DNA of 10,326 nt from an uncultured Lachnospiraceae bacterium (lineage in GTDB: Bacteria; Bacillota; Clostridia; Lachnospirales; Lachnospiraceae), in contig CADCOL010000072.1 in NCBI GenBank assembly GCA_902803015.1, positions 1-10,326 of the forward strand. Reading direction: 5' to 3'. The translations under genes were made by a program, and so were the position numbers. The notes beneath the pieces were generated by a model that saw only the letters and a program-made list of their open reading frames with translations, was not told where the DNA came from and ran no database searches. How positions within the stretch are numbered: the first letter of the stretch is position 1; every line of letters begins with the position of its first letter. This document shows positions 1 through 6,474 of this stretch, piece after piece.

Positions 1-708
1 ACCCAGAGCATACACATCCGGATTGTTCAGGTAATTAATCGCATACTGCACATTCCCGAAGGTTTCCCCCGGAATATTCAGTCGCTTCGGTCTCCACGCA
101 CCGGTTCCGATAAAAACGGATTTATATCCGTCATTTAACAGATCCTGAATGCTGACGGAACCGCCCACACCGAAGTTCGGCCGAAACAGAATTCCCATAC
201 GTTTCATTTTTTCAAAATAACGATCCAGATTCTGCTTCGGAAGCCGGAATTCCGGAATGCCGTAACGCATGATTCCGCCGATTTTGTCTCGGGTTTCGAA
301 GACCGTAATCCTGTACCCTTTCTGTGCCAGCAAAAGAGCAATCGTAATTCCCGCAGGACCGGCTCCGATTACGGCAACCTTCATACCGTTTTTCGGCGCC
401 ATTTCTTCCTCGATTCTTTCGAAGCAGGAATCAGAAATGTAATTCTCGATGGCAGAGATGTGAACAGGATTTTCCTTGATTCCGCGCACACAATGTCCTT
501 CGCACTGTGCCTCATGATTGCATACCAGTGAACAAATCATGGAAAGCGGATTGTTCCCGTACAGCATGTTTGCCGCTTCCAGGGTTTCCCCCTCTTTCAG
601 CATACGAATCATGTCCGGAATACGGGTATGTATCGGACATCCTTCCATGCAACGCGGATTTTTACATTGCAAACATCTGTTAGCTTCTTCTAAAACATGA
701 ACTGACAT
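1..708 (-). CDS. GltD/NfnB-like Fe-S FAD NAD(P) oxidoreductase, N-terminal half (runs off the left edge)
   Basis: The reading frame is open from an ATG at 708 to the left edge and gives the first 236 residues of a family usually about 460 residues long. Two cysteine clusters (C12, C15, C20, C24 and C59, C63, C69, C73) match the N-terminal 4Fe-4S domain of the glutamate synthase small subunit family. GAGPAG at residues 115-120 is an FAD-binding Rossmann loop, and a GIMRYGIPEFRLP stretch typical of the family follows. Such proteins move electrons between NAD(P)H and a partner: GltB in glutamate synthase, a small flavoprotein in NfnAB, or an unknown partner for stand-alone copies. The gene starts only 8 bp after kdgK, with no terminator between and only a weak purine-rich site, so it is probably co-transcribed. 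The family call is secure. The partner and role cannot be read here, and 'glutamate synthase' should not be assumed. Confidence 0.88.
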   Translation of the reverse strand, partial: MSVHVLEEANRCLQCKNPRCMEGCPIHTRIPDMIRMLKEGETLEAANMLYGNNPLSMICSLVCNHEAQCEGHCVRGIKENPVHISAIENYISDSCFERIEEEMAPKNGMKVAVIGAGPAGITIALLLAQKGYRITVFETRDKIGGIMRYGIPEFRLPKQNLDRYFEKMKRMGILFRPNFGVGGSVSIQDLLNDGYKSVFIGTGAWRPKRLNIPGETFGNVQYAINYLNNPDVYALG

Positions 709-716
709 AATTTCGG

Positions 717-1742
717 TTATCTCTGTACTCGTCCGGATGCGTCACCGCCTGCAAGTTTCTTGACTTCATCAACACCAACCATGTTAAAATCACCTTCGAT
801 GGAGTGCTTTAAGCAGCTTGCGGCAACTGCAAATTCGATGGTCGCCTGGGGTTCGTAATTATTTACACATGCATAAATCAATCCGCCCCCGAAGGAATCG
901 CCGCCGCCCACACGGTCAACGATATGCATTTTATATGTTTTGGAGAAATAAGCCTGTCCGTCTGTATAAAGCATTGCGGACCAGTTGTTGTCGTTTGCGG
1001 AAAGGGACTCTCTTAAAGTAATGGCAACTTTGGAGAAATGGAAAGTATCCGCAAGTTTCTTGGCTACTTCGATATAACCTTCTTTATTCACCTTACCGGT
1101 AGTAACATCCGTGTCGCTTGCCTTGATGCCAAAAACATCGCTTGCATCTTCTTCGTTTGCGATGCAGACATCCACATACTGGCAGAGTTCGCTCATTATC
1201 TCTCCGGCTTTTTCCTTACTCCAGAGTTTGTTACGATAATTCAAATCACAGCTGACGGTAATGTTTCTCTCCTTCGCCGCCTTGCATGCCTCAACGCAGA
1301 TTTTCGCCACATTGTCACCGAGTGCCGGAGTAATTCCGGTAAAATGGAACCATTCCACACCTTCAAAAATCTTATTCCAATCAAAATCATCCGTCGTGGC
1401 GGTTGCAATGGAAGAACCTGCACGATCGTAGATTACTTTGGACGGTCTCTGGCTTGCGCCCTTTTCCAGGTAATAGATTCCGACTCTGTCGCCGCCTCGG
1501 GTAATAAAGGAAGTATCCACGCCAAAACGTCTTAAAGAATTTACTCCTGCCTGACCGATTTCATGCTTGGGAAGCTTTGTTACAAAAGCGGCATCCAATC
1601 CGTAGTTTGCCAGGGATACCGCAACATTGGCTTCTCCTCCGCCGTAAGTTGCGCCATATTTTTCCGCCTGTACGAAACGATAATATCCTTCCGGAGCCAG
1701 ACGAAGCATAATCTCACCAAAAGTTACAATTTTACCTGCCAT
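717..1742 (-). CDS. kdgK: 2-keto-3-deoxygluconate kinase (PfkB family)
   Basis: This 341-residue ribokinase/PfkB-family sugar kinase phosphorylates 2-keto-3-deoxygluconate to KDPG in the cytoplasm, using ATP. The N-terminus opens with the strand MAGKIVTFGEIMLRL and has the substrate-side glycine motif GGGEANVA at residues 34-41. Near the C-terminus DRVGGGDSFGGG holds the anion-hole glycines (279-281) and the expected catalytic base D282. Length is normal for KdgK. The start at 1742 has a GTGAGGAC ribosome site about 9 nt upstream. It follows the KDPG aldolase gene by 67 bp, a gap that contains a cre-like element. Sitting between the aldolase and kduI/kduD-like genes makes KDG the obvious substrate. 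A related PfkB specificity such as fructose or tagaturonate is much less likely in this context. Confidence 0.93.
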   Translation of the reverse strand: MAGKIVTFGEIMLRLAPEGYYRFVQAEKYGATYGGGEANVAVSLANYGLDAAFVTKLPKHEIGQAGVNSLRRFGVDTSFITRGGDRVGIYYLEKGASQRPSKVIYDRAGSSIATATTDDFDWNKIFEGVEWFHFTGITPALGDNVAKICVEACKAAKERNITVSCDLNYRNKLWSKEKAGEIMSELCQYVDVCIANEEDASDVFGIKASDTDVTTGKVNKEGYIEVAKKLADTFHFSKVAITLRESLSANDNNWSAMLYTDGQAYFSKTYKMHIVDRVGGGDSFGGGLIYACVNNYEPQATIEFAVAASCLKHSIEGDFNMVGVDEVKKLAGGDASGRVQR

Positions 1743-1771
1743 AGTTTTCTGTCCTCACTTTTTTCAACTGA

Positions 1772-1787
1772 TATTTCGCGCTTACAA
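1772..1787 (-). promoter_or_regulatory. cre/LacI-type operator-like element upstream of kdgK
   Basis: On the minus strand the gap before kdgK reads TTGTAAGCGCGAAATA. The left half TTGTAAGCGC is identical to the element at 3663-3678 and fits the half-site of CcpA cre boxes and related LacI-family operators (TGTAANCG). The right half is degenerate. It lies 22 bp after the aldolase stop codon and about 30 bp before the kdgK start. A convincing -35/-10 pair is not visible, so the assignment rests on the motif and its recurrence. Confidence 0.35.
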
Positions 1788-1809
1788 TTTATCTTTTGCT
1801 CTTACTCTT

Positions 1810-2772
1810 TTACTTATTTACCAGATGAATTGCGAAACCGCCGATTTCACCTTCCAAATAAACAACGGACATTCTTCCGTCCGAATCGTATTTCGCAGTC
1901 TCCATATTGAATTTGTAACCGCGTCTTCCCAGGTGATATACCGCTCTGTCCACATTGGTGGTGGCAATTGCGATATGTCCGCATTTTCCGAGATACGGCT
2001 GTTTCATCACTTCAATCAGGCTTCCCGCAAAAATGGAGCTGTTTCCGACTTTGGACTCTACTCCCAGCAAATCGGAAAATTTGCCTGCGACCTCTGCGGA
2101 TTCACTCTCGTTTTCCGCATTGATGCCGATATGCTTAATGCTGAAATTCAGCATTGTATCAACCGCCTGTTTCGTCATTGCTTCAATCTTGTCAAACGCA
2201 CCTGCCTTAATCAGATCGGATTTCACCATCCAGGTTCCTCCGCATGCGATGATTTTCTTAAAGCCCAAATATTCATTGATATTCTTTTCGCTGATTCCAC
2301 CGGTCGGCATGAATTTCATCTGTGTGTACGGTGCGCTCATTGCCTTAATCATCGGAAGTCCACCCGCTGCCTCCGCAGGGAAAAATTTCACCACTTCCAG
2401 TCCGCATGCAATTGCCTGCTCCACATCCGAAGGATTTGCGCATCCGGGTGTTACGGGGATATTTTTGGAAACACAGTATTTTACAACTTCCGGATTCAGG
2501 CCGGGGCTGACAATAAATTTTGCGCCGGCATTTACTGCACGATCTACCTGTTCCGTGGTAAGAACGGTACCCGCGCCTACAAGCATATCCGGAAATTCGC
2601 CGGCCATAATCCGAATGGCTTCTTCGGCTGCTGCTGTACGAAAAGTAACTTCCGCGCAGGGAAGTCCTCCTTTAATCAAAGCTTCTGCCAAAGGTCTGGC
2701 ATCTTTTGCATCATCCAATGCAATTACCGGTACAATACCGATTCTGTAAATCTGTTCTAATATTTCATTCAT
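1810..2772 (-). CDS. eda: KDPG/KHG aldolase fused to a C-terminal glyoxalase/VOC-like domain
   Basis: Residues 1 to about 208 form a class I KDPG aldolase, which splits 2-keto-3-deoxy-6-phosphogluconate into pyruvate and glyceraldehyde 3-phosphate. GLPCAEVTFRT carries catalytic E41, VGAGTV and IVSPG follow, PVTPGCANPSD is at 106-116, and VVKFFPAE holds the Schiff-base lysine K129. FMPTGGI follows at 154-160. Free-standing Eda is about 210 residues, but this protein has 320. The extra ~110 residues look like a vicinal-oxygen-chelate (glyoxalase) fold: two halves start KHIGIN and GHIAIA, and H214, E254, H266 and H316 sit where metal ligands occur in that superfamily. The start chosen is the ATG at 2772, which begins the aldolase fold and follows an AAGAAGGAAA ribosome site. 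A longer reading from 2859 would run into the preceding gene. The aldolase call is firm. The VOC domain's activity is unknown. Confidence 0.9.
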   Translation of the reverse strand: MNEILEQIYRIGIVPVIALDDAKDARPLAEALIKGGLPCAEVTFRTAAAEEAIRIMAGEFPDMLVGAGTVLTTEQVDRAVNAGAKFIVSPGLNPEVVKYCVSKNIPVTPGCANPSDVEQAIACGLEVVKFFPAEAAGGLPMIKAMSAPYTQMKFMPTGGISEKNINEYLGFKKIIACGGTWMVKSDLIKAGAFDKIEAMTKQAVDTMLNFSIKHIGINAENESESAEVAGKFSDLLGVESKVGNSSIFAGSLIEVMKQPYLGKCGHIAIATTNVDRAVYHLGRRGYKFNMETAKYDSDGRMSVVYLEGEIGGFAIHLVNK

Positions 2773-2782
2773 GATATTTTCG

Positions 2783-2790
2783 TTTCCTTC
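2783..2790 (-). promoter_or_regulatory. Ribosome binding site fixing the aldolase start
   Basis: On the minus strand GAAGGAAA lies here, with AAGGA ending 12 nt before the ATG at 2772. The spacing is somewhat long, but it is the only good Shine-Dalgarno sequence near the conserved N-terminus. It supports the 320-residue start over the in-frame ATG at 2859, which lies inside the preceding dehydrogenase gene. Confidence 0.6.
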
Positions 2791-2815
2791 TTTCAGTGAT
2801 TTCGGTTTAATCCGG

Positions 2816-3616
2816 TTACGGCTGCTTTCCGATGTAAGCAAGAATTCCACCGTCAACATAGAGGATGTGTCCGTTTACGAAATTCGATGCATCGGATGCC
2901 AGGAACAATGCGGGACCCTGTAAGTCTTCCGGGGTTCCCCAGCGGGCTGCCGGAGTCTTCGCAATAATAAAGCTGTCAAACGGATGACGGGAACCGTCTG
3001 CCTGACGTTCTCTTAAAGGAGCCGTCTGCGGAGTTGCAATATAGCCCGGTCCGATACCGTTACACTGAATATTGTATTCGCCGTACTCGGAGCATATATT
3101 TCTGGTAAGCATCTTCAAACCGCCTTTTGCGGCTGCATAAGCACTTACGGTTTCACGTCCGAGCTCGCTCATCATGGAGCAGATGTTAATAATTTTACCG
3201 TGTCCCTTTTCAATCATTCCGGGAATAAACGCTTTGGAAACGATGAAGGGGGCATTCAAATCAACATCAACCACCTTGCGAAAATCTTCCGCACTCATTT
3301 CCGTCATCGGAATTCTCTTGATGATTCCGGCATTGTTTACAAGAATATCAATTCCGCCGAATTTTTCCTTGATGTCAGCAGCCATTTTCTGTACTGCTTC
3401 TTCATCGGTCACGTCACATACATAACCGGTTGCATCGATTCCCTTTTCCTTATAGGAATCCAGTGCCTTATTCTTTGTTTCTTCATCCAGGCAGTTGAAA
3501 ATGATTTTTGCTCCTGCTGCCGCATAGCTTTCCGCAATCGCAAATCCGATTCCGTATACTGCGCCGGTGATTAATGCTACTTTTCCTTCCAGTGAAAACT
3601 GTTTTAACATGTCCAT
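2816..3616 (-). CDS. kduD: KduD-like short-chain dehydrogenase (2-keto-3-deoxygluconate 5-dehydrogenase / gluconate 5-dehydrogenase type)
   Basis: This 266-residue classical SDR oxidoreductase has the cofactor motif TGAVYGIG at 17-24, NNAG at 94-97 and the catalytic residues N121, S147, Y160 and K164 (YAAAK). The C-terminal FVNGHILYVDGG is typical of the gluconate 5-dehydrogenase/KduD group. In the pathway it would reduce 2,5-diketo-3-deoxygluconate, the product of KduI, to 2-keto-3-deoxygluconate with NAD(P)H. It is longer than the roughly 253-residue enterobacterial KduD, mainly through an insert at about 201-218 before the conserved TPAARWG motif. The start at 3616 is preferred over an ATG two codons later because GGGAG sits 7 nt upstream. 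It follows kduI by 76 bp and precedes the aldolase by 43 bp. By sequence alone gluconate 5-dehydrogenase is equally possible; the neighbours favour the KduD role. Confidence 0.85.
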   Translation of the reverse strand: MDMLKQFSLEGKVALITGAVYGIGFAIAESYAAAGAKIIFNCLDEETKNKALDSYKEKGIDATGYVCDVTDEEAVQKMAADIKEKFGGIDILVNNAGIIKRIPMTEMSAEDFRKVVDVDLNAPFIVSKAFIPGMIEKGHGKIINICSMMSELGRETVSAYAAAKGGLKMLTRNICSEYGEYNIQCNGIGPGYIATPQTAPLRERQADGSRHPFDSFIIAKTPAARWGTPEDLQGPALFLASDASNFVNGHILYVDGGILAYIGKQP

Positions 3617-3633
3617 GGTATTTCTCCCTTTTT

Positions 3634-3647
3634 ACTGCATTTGCAGT
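3634..3647. repeat. Short inverted repeat in the leader of the SDR gene
   Basis: ACTGCA and TGCAGT form a perfect 6-bp inverted repeat separated by two bases, or a shorter stem with a 4-6 nt loop in RNA. On the minus transcript it ends just upstream of the GGGAG ribosome site and is followed by A residues, not U residues, so it is not an intrinsic terminator of this operon. It may stabilise mRNA or affect ribosome access, or be chance. Confidence 0.35.
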
Positions 3648-3662
3648 TCTTTCTGCTTTTTT

Positions 3663-3678
3663 CTGTTTGCGCTTACAA
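3663..3678 (-). promoter_or_regulatory. cre-like (CcpA/LacI-family) operator candidate between kduI and the SDR gene
   Basis: The minus strand reads TTGTAAGCGCAAACAG. It matches the cre consensus WTGNAANCGNWNNCWW at 15 of 16 positions by hand and is the best of the candidates here. It begins 14 bp after the kduI stop codon, in the longest gap of the window (76 bp). CcpA boxes and operators of LacI-family pectin regulators share this central CG architecture, so the sequence alone cannot say which protein binds. Confidence 0.5.
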
Positions 3679-3692
3679 TGAATTGTTTCAGA

Positions 3693-4556
3693 TTACAGAA
3701 GATCTTTCATGTCAACTCCGTCCATATCGTCGAAGTCCTGATTCTCTCCTACCATTCCCCAGATAAAGGTATAGTTCTGGGAACCGCTGCCCGAATGAAT
3801 GGACCAGCTCGGACTGATTACCGCCTGTTCGTTACGAACCACGATATGACGTGTTTCTGTGGGTTCTCCCATATAATGCATTACAAAACCGTTCTGCGGA
3901 ACTTCGAAATACAGATACACTTCCATTCTGCGGTCATGTGTGTGACAGGGCATCGTATTCCATACACTGCCGGGTTCCAAATGAGTCATGCCCATTTCCA
4001 GCTGGCAGCTTTCCACCTGACCGGGAAGAATGTATTTGCAAATGGTTCTGTGATTGGACTCTTCCAGACATCCCAGCTCCACTTTGTTCTTATCGTGAAT
4101 AATGACAACCCCTTCTTCCTCCGTTCCGTTCGGCTTTATCAAAACGGTCGGATAGGTCGTATGAGCAGGAGCGGAGTTGATGTAGAATTTCGCAGGATTT
4201 GCAGAAGAATCGCTTACAAAAGAAATCTCCTTTGCGCCCATTCCGATATACATTCCTTCACGATGCGCCACATTGTAAACCTTCCCGTCCACGGTAATCT
4301 TTCCGTTTCCACCGATGTTGATAACACCCATCTCACGTCTCTGTAAGAAATATTCCGCTCTGAGTTCATCGCCTGCTTCCAGCTTTAACTCTTTGGAAAC
4401 CGGCATTGCGGAACCCGTAATGATTCGGTCAATATGGCTGTAAACCAGATAAATTTCATCGGGATAAAACACCTTCTCGATTAAGAATTCCTCTCTGAGT
4501 CTCTTGGTATCGTAGTACTTTACATCCTTCGGTGATGCTGCAGTTCTTAATTCCAT
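3693..4556 (-). CDS. kduI: 5-keto-4-deoxyuronate isomerase (4-deoxy-L-threo-5-hexosulose-uronate ketol-isomerase)
   Basis: This 287-residue protein converts 5-keto-4-deoxyuronate, the linear product of unsaturated uronates, to 2,5-diketo-3-deoxygluconate in the cytoplasm. It is full length for KduI (E. coli about 278). The start [17 protein letters not shown] and the [12 protein letters not shown] segment are characteristic. [18 protein letters not shown] provides H205, H207 and E212, and SIHSGSG provides H254; together they make the zinc site known for the family's cupin fold. The start at 4556 has a near-perfect AAGGAGG with 8 nt spacing, the strongest ribosome site in the window. It follows the pectin methylesterase by 48 bp and precedes the dehydrogenase that would use its product. 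Confidence 0.96.
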   Translation of the reverse strand: MELRTAASPKDVKYYDTKRLREEFLIEKVFYPDEIYLVYSHIDRIITGSAMPVSKELKLEAGDELRAEYFLQRREMGVINIGGNGKITVDGKVYNVAHREGMYIGMGAKEISFVSDSSANPAKFYINSAPAHTTYPTVLIKPNGTEEEGVVIIHDKNKVELGCLEESNHRTICKYILPGQVESCQLEMGMTHLEPGSVWNTMPCHTHDRRMEVYLYFEVPQNGFVMHYMGEPTETRHIVVRNEQAVISPSWSIHSGSGSQNYTFIWGMVGENQDFDDMDGVDMKDLL

Positions 4557-4587
4557 TTTAAAAACCTCCTTGGTTAATATAGAGTGA

Positions 4588-4603
4588 TATTTAGCGATTA
4601 CTT
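4588..4603 (-). promoter_or_regulatory. Degenerate copy of the cre/LacI-type element upstream of kduI
   Basis: The minus-strand sequence AAGTAATCGCTAAATA agrees with the element at 1772-1787 at 12 of 16 positions, including GTAA, CGC and AAATA. It starts one base after the methylesterase stop codon. On its own it would be a weak cre match, and it is listed because of its similarity to the other two and its equivalent position in an intergenic gap. Confidence 0.22.
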
Positions 4604-4604
4604 C

Positions 4605-5579
4605 CTAGATATAAAATCCGGATGATTCCAAAAACGTTTTCTTCGAAAACTTCTTCGCCTCGTCCGGGCTTAATTCCTTTGCATAATATTCCCGCCTGCC
4701 GTACGCTCCGGGGCCCTTGGAATTGTACTCCGCAAAGAAACAGTTCTTTCTGGCATTCGTTTTATTCCAATCGTGAAAACCTTCTTTTTTGATGTGCTCG
4801 CCCATCGTACAGTTTAAAAAAACACATTTGGCGAAATCTCTCCACGGCCTTGCAAGATACACGCTTTCTTTCGGAAGATCCGAAACGAATTCGCAATTTT
4901 CAAAAACAAATCCAAACTTCTCGTTTTCGTAAGTGGACGGTGCACACACATATCCGAGCGCATTCATTTTTCCGTCCTCAAACTCTTTGATTATTGCTTC
5001 TTCACTGATACTTCTGATTACACAGTCTTCAAAAAAAGCGGCTCCGCTTCCAAAAATAAAATCGATATCTCCGGCAATCTCGCAGTTCTTATAATACTGA
5101 TGAAGCGGCACTCTTTCTTTCGTTTCTCCGGGACCTTTGAATCCGCCCGGCTGCAATTCCTTCTGTGGCAGAGGTCCTATAAAAAGCGTGTCCTGCCGGC
5201 TCAGGATTCTGCACCCCGTAACGGTCAGTTTTTCGCCGTCTGCATACAGTGCAAGTGCCTGTTCTGCTTCTTTTCTCGGACCGGAGCAATTCTCAACGGT
5301 TATGTTCTTTATGCTTACATTTTCCGCATCCACCCTTACGGTGTATGATCGGAATGTACCTCTTCTGGAACCGTCTTCCAGGATTTCACTTGCCCGAAAG
5401 CCCGCACGAATAACAGTTTTGTTTACATCTTCCCCTTCCAGAATTACGTTCGGACGATGAATCTCAATGCGCTCTTCATAAACCCCGTTCGGAACAAAAA
5501 TTCGAACCGTATCGGTCTGTTCCCGGGGGATACTGTTCAGTGTGCTGTTTATGGAATCTTTCACCGTAAGTGAAATCAT
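4605..5579 (-). CDS. Cytoplasmic pectin methylesterase (carbohydrate esterase family 8)
   Basis: This 324-residue pectinesterase hydrolyses methyl esters of galacturonate residues, releasing methanol and making oligomers accessible to the hydrolases. The right-handed beta-helix family motifs are present: AEQALALY with Q107, SRQDTLF with Q129 and D130, GDIDFIFG with D173, and LARPWRD with R244 and W246. These correspond to the two catalytic aspartates, the glutamines and the arginine of known CE8 enzymes. A proline- and glycine-rich loop at about 135-158 separates the two catalytic aspartate segments. The N-terminus MISLTVKDSI starts directly in the fold with no signal peptide, so the enzyme should act in the cytoplasm on imported oligosaccharides. 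Its ATG overlaps the TGA of the TIM-barrel gene (ATGA), suggesting translational coupling; its own ribosome site (CTGGAGAG) is unusually distant. Confidence 0.93.
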   Translation of the reverse strand: MISLTVKDSINSTLNSIPREQTDTVRIFVPNGVYEERIEIHRPNVILEGEDVNKTVIRAGFRASEILEDGSRRGTFRSYTVRVDAENVSIKNITVENCSGPRKEAEQALALYADGEKLTVTGCRILSRQDTLFIGPLPQKELQPGGFKGPGETKERVPLHQYYKNCEIAGDIDFIFGSGAAFFEDCVIRSISEEAIIKEFEDGKMNALGYVCAPSTYENEKFGFVFENCEFVSDLPKESVYLARPWRDFAKCVFLNCTMGEHIKKEGFHDWNKTNARKNCFFAEYNSKGPGAYGRREYYAKELSPDEAKKFSKKTFLESSGFYI

Positions 5580-6436
5580 ATTCTATTCTGTTCTCTCCAG
5601 CAATTGATGAATTTTTCCTCAATAAACTCTCTGGACGCAACAGCCGTATCCGGCGTTGTATTCTCCAAGGTTGCATGAATAAACGGTTTTTCCTTCGCGA
5701 TAAAATCCAGGAGCGCATCGTAATTCATGTTTCCTTTTCCGGCCCCCACGCTGATCAACTGATCATTCTCAACAACATAATCCTTGATGTGCACAACCGC
5801 CACTTCTTCGTGAAGTTCCTCAATTGCTCTTTTCACGATGGTTTCCTGTTCCCTGTAATTGTTGATATCCAAAAGATTTACGGCATCCAGAATAATTCGA
5901 AGATTGGGGGATGCAATGCTTTTTAAGACTTCTCTCGCCCGTTTTTCGTCATATACGATGTGCTTGGCAACCGGTTCGATTGCAACGATTACACCCATCT
6001 GTTCCGCATATGCCACAACCGGTTCCAGTCCGCGAATAAATGAATCCAGTGCCTCTTTGCTTCTGCAGGCCGGCTCATACCGATATGCTTCATTCGGTGC
6101 TCCGGTTTCGGTTCCTACCACTCCCGCACCAAGCAGGGATGCGAACCGTATGTTTGCTTCGTATTTCTTTTGAATCTCTTGCAGTTTTTCCGGATTCGGA
6201 TTGGCAAGATTTAAATAACAGCCCAGAACCGCAACATCCAGATGATTGTACGCAAACAGGTTTTTTAAATACATTGCATATCCCGGTGTCAGCGCCGATT
6301 CGGTACTGTATTTCTTTTCATCAAAAAGCTTCGAAAGTGCAATATGTGCGCATGTAAATCCCTGAGCTCTGACATTTTTTAATCTTTCTTCTATCGGCGC
6401 TTTCGCCGAATCATGTAAACGAATTCCAATCTGCAT
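5576..6436 (-). CDS. Xylose-isomerase-like TIM-barrel protein (sugar phosphate isomerase/epimerase family), substrate unknown
   Basis: This 286-residue protein resembles the AP-endonuclease-2/xylose-isomerase-like TIM-barrel superfamily. The visible pattern is MQIGIRLHD at the start, then E154 in VAIEPV, D184 in IILDAVN, H216 in VVHIKDY and E258 in TLENT, a plausible divalent-metal site at the ends of beta strands. Superfamily members isomerise or epimerise keto sugars or act on related polyols. No step of the textbook galacturonate/KDG pathway is assigned to such a protein, so its reaction is unknown. It has no signal peptide. An AGGA ribosome site lies about 8 nt before the ATG at 6436. It lies 38 bp after the GH28 gene, and its stop overlaps the methylesterase start (ATGA). 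Candidate roles are epimerising a uronate, handling a ring-opened unsaturated uronate, or processing a side-chain sugar; none can be chosen from sequence. Confidence 0.8.
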   Translation of the reverse strand: MQIGIRLHDSAKAPIEERLKNVRAQGFTCAHIALSKLFDEKKYSTESALTPGYAMYLKNLFAYNHLDVAVLGCYLNLANPNPEKLQEIQKKYEANIRFASLLGAGVVGTETGAPNEAYRYEPACRSKEALDSFIRGLEPVVAYAEQMGVIVAIEPVAKHIVYDEKRAREVLKSIASPNLRIILDAVNLLDINNYREQETIVKRAIEELHEEVAVVHIKDYVVENDQLISVGAGKGNMNYDALLDFIAKEKPFIHATLENTTPDTAVASREFIEEKFINCWREQNRI

Positions 6437-6458
6437 CTTTCTTTTCCTAATCCGTTTT

Positions 6459-6472
6459 CCGACTTATGTCGG
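6459..6472. repeat. Small hairpin between the GH28 and TIM-barrel genes
   Basis: CCGAC and GTCGG form a perfect 5-bp stem around a 4-base loop, within 38 bp of noncoding sequence and directly after the GH28 stop codon. On the transcript it is followed by AAAACGG, not a U-tract, so it does not look like an intrinsic terminator. It could mark an mRNA processing or stability point within the operon. Confidence 0.35.
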
Positions 6473-6474
6473 GA

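Noticed and set aside
276..283. Reading the many CCGGAA/TTCCGG octet-like strings across the window as a repeat family
   Set aside because: They fall mostly in coding sequence at Ile-Pro, Ser-Gly or Pro-Glu codons and show no regular spacing; codon preference explains them.
1825..2760. A 311-codon plus-strand open frame, and a second one at 1955-2749, lying opposite the aldolase gene
   Set aside because: Both are antisense to a clearly conserved enzyme, are rich in Cys, His and Phe or in Ser/Ala runs as expected from reading the complementary strand, lack a convincing ribosome site and resemble no family I know.
2773..2859. Longer N-terminus for the aldolase from an ATG at 2859
   Set aside because: The extra 29 residues match no part of the family, overlap the end of the dehydrogenase gene and have no advantage over the ATG at 2772 with AAGGA upstream.
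4204..4219. A cre-like match inside kduI (TTGTAAGCGATTCTTC on the minus strand)
   Set aside because: It encodes ordinary kduI residues (FVSDS), has a poor right half and is not in a gap; probably chance.
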